From Progne subis subis (lineage: Eukaryota; Chordata; Aves; Passeriformes; Hirundinidae), in contig JAKJHU010000023.1 in assembly GCA_022316685.1 (NCBI GenBank), forward strand, positions 8,988,096 to 9,052,095: 64,000 nucleotides of DNA, written 5' to 3'. The translations under genes were made by a program, and so were the position numbers. Position 1 is the stretch's first letter. The number at the start of each line of letters is the position of its first letter. This document shows, one piece after another, positions 60,916 to 64,000 of this stretch. The notes beneath the pieces are model-generated. The model saw nothing but the letters and a program-made list of their open reading frames with translations. It was not told where the DNA came from and searched no databases.

Positions 60916-62712
60916 GGATGTCGGGGGCTCTTCATTTTAGGGTCCTTAACATTAAGGAAGCCCTTGATAACCCTTAAAATTGGACCCAAAGGAACGAAAA
61001 TGGATTTTTTAGTAGACTCTGGAGCTGAAAAAAGTACTTTTAAACAGTTGCCTCCAGAGTGCAAAGTGATTAAAGAGTTTATGGTGGTCATAGGGGCTAA
61101 GGGAGAGCCTTTTAGAGTTCCCATAGTAAAAAATGTAGAAATAGAAGCAGAAAATAAAGTTTGTTTAGGGGATATGCTGTTGGTAGAAGAAGCTGATTAT
61201 AACCTGTTGGGCAGGGATCTGATGGTTGCATTAGGTATTAACTTAATCGTGAGAAATTCACAATTAGTGGTCAGTATCTATAAACTAACCCGTGAGGACG
61301 AGGAGAAAATTAACTCTGAAGTGTGGCATACGGGGAGGGAAGCTGGGAGGTTGGACATGGACCCAATTTCAATTGAAATCGAGAGACCTGAGGACCCCGT
61401 AAGGGTGAAACAGTATCCTATTCCCCTAGAAGGGAGACGAGGACTGAAACCTATAATAGATGACTTAATAAACAAAGGAATTTTGGAACCATGTATGTCC
61501 CGACATAATACCCCGATACTAGCCATAAGAAAGACAGACGGGAGTTATAGACTGGTGCAGGATCTGAGAGCAATAAATGAAAGCACTAAAACTCCATTTC
61601 CTGTGGTTGCAAACCCATACACGCTTCTAAACAGGGTCTCCCCGGGGGATACTTGGCATAGTGTAATAGACTTAAAGGATGCATTCTGGACCTGTCCTTT
61701 AGCCGAAGGCAGTCACGATTTCTTTGCATTTCAATGGGAGGACCCTGAAACAAATCGTAAGCAACAGCTGAGATGGGCCTCCCTGCCTCAGGACTTTGTG
61801 GATTCACCCAGCTTATTTGGGCAAGCTTTAGAGCAATTGCTGAGTCAGTTTTCCCCTAGAAAAAGGACAAAAATCCTGCAATATGTAGATGACTTGCTAG
61901 TTGCAGGAGAAACAGAGGAAGAGGTAAGAAAGTGTACCATTGAGTTATTGAACTTTTTGGGAGAAAAGGGTTTAAAGGTATCAAAACAGAAATTACAATT
62001 CACGGAGCCTGAAGTGAAATATCTTGGGCACTGGATTATTAAGGGAAAAAAGAAGCTAGACCCAGAAAGAGTGTCTGGTATACTAGAATTACCTCCCCCA
62101 AGGACCAAAAGGCAAGTACGCCAGATGTTGGGACTTCTAGGATACTGCAGACAATGGATAGAAGGGTATAGTGAAAAGGTAAAATTCCTATATGAGAAGT
62201 TAACCACAGAAAAGGTAAAGTGGACTGAACATGGTGATAGGGATTTGCAGCGATTAAAGGAAGCCTTGATAGCAGCCCCTGTTTTGAGCCTCCATGATGT
62301 AAACAAAAAGTTTCAATTATTCATCGATGTAAACAATCATACAGCGCATGGGGTCTTAACCCAGGATTGGGCAGGAGATAAGAAACCTGTAGGTTATCTT
62401 TCAAAGTTATTAGACCCTGTAAGCCGGGGTTGGCCCACATGTTTGCAAGCTATAGTGGCGGTTGCCCTGTTAGTGGAGGAAGCCAAAAGGATCACTTTTG
62501 GAGCTCCTCTGGTGATTTACACCCCGCATGATGTGAGAACCATTTTGCAGCAAAAGGCAGAGAAATGGCTTATGGATGCAAGGCTTCTGAAATACGAAGC
62601 CATTCTCATTCATGCCCCTGAACTGGAGTTGAGGACAACGAAAGCCAACAATCCAGCAGAATTTCTTTTTGGGGAAGCATCAGGGAGGCCACTCATAATT
62701 GCTCTGACTTAA
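60916..62712 (+). CDS. pol: pol 5' part: protease and reverse transcriptase, open for 599 codons
   Basis: The frame continues from gag UAG and stays open to TAA at 62710-62712, followed directly by TAG. Protease shows the active site LVDSGA (DSGA at 61015-61026) and the late NLLGRDL block near 61199. Reverse transcriptase follows with RLVQDLRAIN near 61551, motif A IDLKDAF (61666-61686), motif B near 61781 and the catalytic YVDD at 61882-61893. The connection and thumb follow, with YLGHWI and LGLLGYCRQWI blocks. The usual LPQG of motif B reads LPQD (GAC at 61792-61794), a change likely to hurt activity. There is no independent start codon; expression would require readthrough from gag, which is itself broken. 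Confidence 0.92.
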   Translation, partial: GCRGLFILGSLTLRKPLITLKIGPKGTKMDFLVDSGAEKSTFKQLPPECKVIKEFMVVIGAKGEPFRVPIVKNVEIEAENKVCLGDMLLVEEADYNLLGRDLMVALGINLIVRNSQLVVSIYKLTREDEEKINSEVWHTGREAGRLDMDPISIEIERPEDPVRVKQYPIPLEGRRGLKPIIDDLINKGILEPCMSRHNTPILAIRKTDGSYRLVQDLRAINESTKTPFPVVANPYTLLNRVSPGDTWHSVIDLKDAFWTCPLAEGSHDFFAFQWEDPETNRKQQLRWASLPQDFVDSPSLFGQALEQLLSQFSPRKRTKILQYVDDLLVAGETEEEVRKCTIELLNFLGEKGLKVSKQKLQFTEPEVKYLGHWIIKGKKKLDPERVSGILELPPPRTKRQVRQMLGLLGYCRQWIEGYSEKVKFLYEKLTTEKVKWTEHGDRDLQRLKEALIAAPVLSLHDVNKKFQLFIDVNNHTAHGVLTQDWAGDKKPVGYLSKLLDPVSRGWPTCLQAIVAVALLVEEAKRITFGAPLVIYTPHDVRTILQQKAEKWLMDARLLKYEAILIHAPELELRTTKANNPAEFLFGEASGRPLIIALT

Positions 62713-63290
62713 TAGAGTTGCAAACAAAGGTAAGGGCAGATTTGGAAGATGAGGAATTAGAAGAAGGAGAAAAGTGGTTTGTAGATGGCTCAGCTAGAGT
62801 CATAGAGGGAAAAAGAAAATCAGGTTATGCTATCATAAATGGGAAAACAGGGGAGGTAATTAAATCAAGTCCATTAAGTGCATCTTGGTCAGCCCAGGCA
62901 TGCGAGTTGTAAGCAGTCTTACAGTCTTTGAGGGAGCTGAAGGGAAAAGTGGAAACTATTTTTACTGACTCTTAAGTATGCTTTTGGGGTGGTACACACC
63001 TTTGACACCTTTGGGAAAATCTGGGAGGAGAGAGGGTTAATAAACACTCGAGGAAAAAGTTTAGTGCATGAAGATCTGATAAGGCAGATCTTGAAAGCTA
63101 TAAGAGAGCCAAAGGCCATTGCCGTAGTTTATGTTAAAAGGACATCAAACAGGATTGCAGTTTAGAACTAGGGGGAACAATTTAGCTGATCAGGAAGCAA
63201 GACGGGCAGCCCTTCTCACACTAAGCACCTCTGAGGATCCCAGGGTGGAGCCCCAGGAACTTCCCCCACATCCCACCGAAAAGGAGATTG
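62713..63290 (+). pseudogene. pol: pol RNase H domain, disrupted
   Basis: The domain resumes in frame 3 with EEGEKWFVDGSA (first catalytic Asp at 62784-62786). In-frame stops follow at 62910-62912 and 62973-62975; the second comes just after FTDS, which holds another catalytic Asp. It then moves to frame 1 (WEERGLINTRGKSLVHED) and to frame 2 near 63140 within a run of four A. There it reads KGHQTG and NNLADQEARRAAL, the end of the RNase H fold. Two stops and at least three frame changes, including the shift near 62680 that separates it from the reverse transcriptase, make it inactive. Confidence 0.88.
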
Positions 63291-64000
63291 AGGATTTCAA
63301 AAGGATAGGGGGAACATTAGAGGGAGGTAAATGGAAGCTACCTGATGGTTGGGAATTAATCCCCAAAGCCTATGCCCGGAAAATATTAAGGAGATTGCAC
63401 TCCCAGACTCACTGGGGAACCCAAGCATTAGCTAAACAATTTCTAAAATTTTTTGGATGTAAGGGTATCTTTGAAATAGCAAAACAAGAAGTCCAGGGCT
63501 GCATGACATGCCAGAAAATAAATAAGGTCTAGGATCAGGCAGGTCACACCTGGGGGGACGTCCCTTAGCATACCGCCCCCTCGGGAGAATTCAGGTAGAC
63601 TTCACTGAATTACCAAAAATTGGAAGACATAGGTATTTATTAGTAATAGTCAATCAGTTAACCCACTGGGTAGAGGCATTCCCAAGCTCCCGGGCAACAG
63701 CCCAGACAGTAGTACGAAGGTTATTAGAAGAAATAATACCTAGATATGGGATCCCAGATTCCATTGATTCTGATCAGGGAACACACTTCACTTCAAAAAT
63801 TATAAAACACCTGGCAGATGCCCTCGGAATCAGATGGGAATATCACACACCCTGGCACCCCCAGAGCTCGGGACAGGTGGAACGAATGAATCAGACACTA
63901 AAAGCTCAGATATCAAAGCTTATGTAAGAAACTAAGATGTCATGGGTAAGGGGCCTACCTTTAGCACTCTTGAATGTTAGGACCCAACCCCATTCTGGGG
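63291..64000 (+). pseudogene. pol: pol integrase, disrupted and cut by the window end
   Basis: The N-terminal zinc domain is in frame 2 with LHSQTHWG (HX3H) near 63397 and GCMTCQ (CX2C) near 63500, then stops at 63530-63532. The catalytic core is in frame 1: VDFTE (Asp at 63598-63600), DSDQGTHF and SSGQVERMN give the D, D and E of the DDE triad. A stop follows at 63925-63927, with recognisable sequence beyond it (SWVRGLPLALLNVRTQP) to the window edge. The C-terminal domain lies outside. Confidence 0.9.

Larger units (their letters stand above)
57808..64000 (+). mobile_element. Class I (gammaretrovirus-like) endogenous retrovirus, 5' part
   Basis: In order the element shows a 5' LTR, a primer-binding site for tRNA-Trp, a leader, gag, protease, reverse transcriptase, RNase H and integrase, and is cut by the window end before env and the 3' LTR. 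Class I affinity rests on a gag start with a Gly-2 myristoylation motif, one zinc knuckle instead of two, gag and pol in the same frame separated by UAG, a YVDD box, and the layout of pol. Numerous frameshifts and stops make it replication-defective. It cannot be dated here because the 3' LTR is not visible. Confidence 0.93.

Overview
The window is vertebrate nuclear DNA, almost certainly from a songbird (passerine). It combines spliced exons of a conserved metabolic gene with many CR1 LINE fragments, several solo LTRs with clean 5- or 6-bp target-site duplications, and a SINE with a tRNA-Ile-like head and a CR1-like tail of the kind known from zebra finch. There are no bacterial-type operons and no CRISPR array.

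Region 1 (1-22,041) is the 3' end of a CTP synthase gene, best matched to CTPS2, on the + strand. Five coding exons (5656-5752, 7529-7584, 8314-8410, 9740-9884, 18742-18811) have consistent splice sites and phases and together give 154 codons plus a stop. They encode the last quarter of the enzyme: the C-terminal half of the glutamine amidotransferase domain, including the His and Glu of the catalytic triad, and a Ser/Asp-rich tail. The introns hold a 2-copy tandem duplication, a (CA)n tract, an old CR1 and two solo LTRs. A good donor/acceptor pair downstream of the stop suggests an optional intron in the 3' UTR.

Region 2 (22,042-57,099) is a gene desert in which I can support no coding gene. 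It is filled by transposon remnants. The clearest is a triple nest at 28,985-31,265: a minus-strand CR1 broken by a minus-strand LTR, itself broken by a short plus-strand LTR. Solo LTRs with exact target duplications lie at 28178-28844, 45621-46004 and 50886-51708, CR1 fragments at about 22.3, 36.6, 49.8 and 54.1 kb, and a tRNA/CR1 SINE at 51.8-52.0 kb. Homopolymers (T48, T27, C23) and a pyrimidine microsatellite are scattered among them.

Region 3 (57,100-64,000) begins with another LTR-like block and then carries the 5' part of an endogenous retrovirus on the + strand: a 5' LTR (about 57808-58450), a primer-binding site for tRNA-Trp, a leader, a heavily frameshifted gag, and pol running off the window edge. 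The gag start, single zinc knuckle, in-frame UAG between gag and pol, and the pol motifs point to a class I (gammaretrovirus-like) element. gag, RNase H and integrase are broken many times, whereas protease plus reverse transcriptase form one open stretch of 599 codons. env and the 3' LTR lie outside the window. I found no new gene system; the notable content is the layered transposon history and the mosaic features and uneven decay of this retrovirus.
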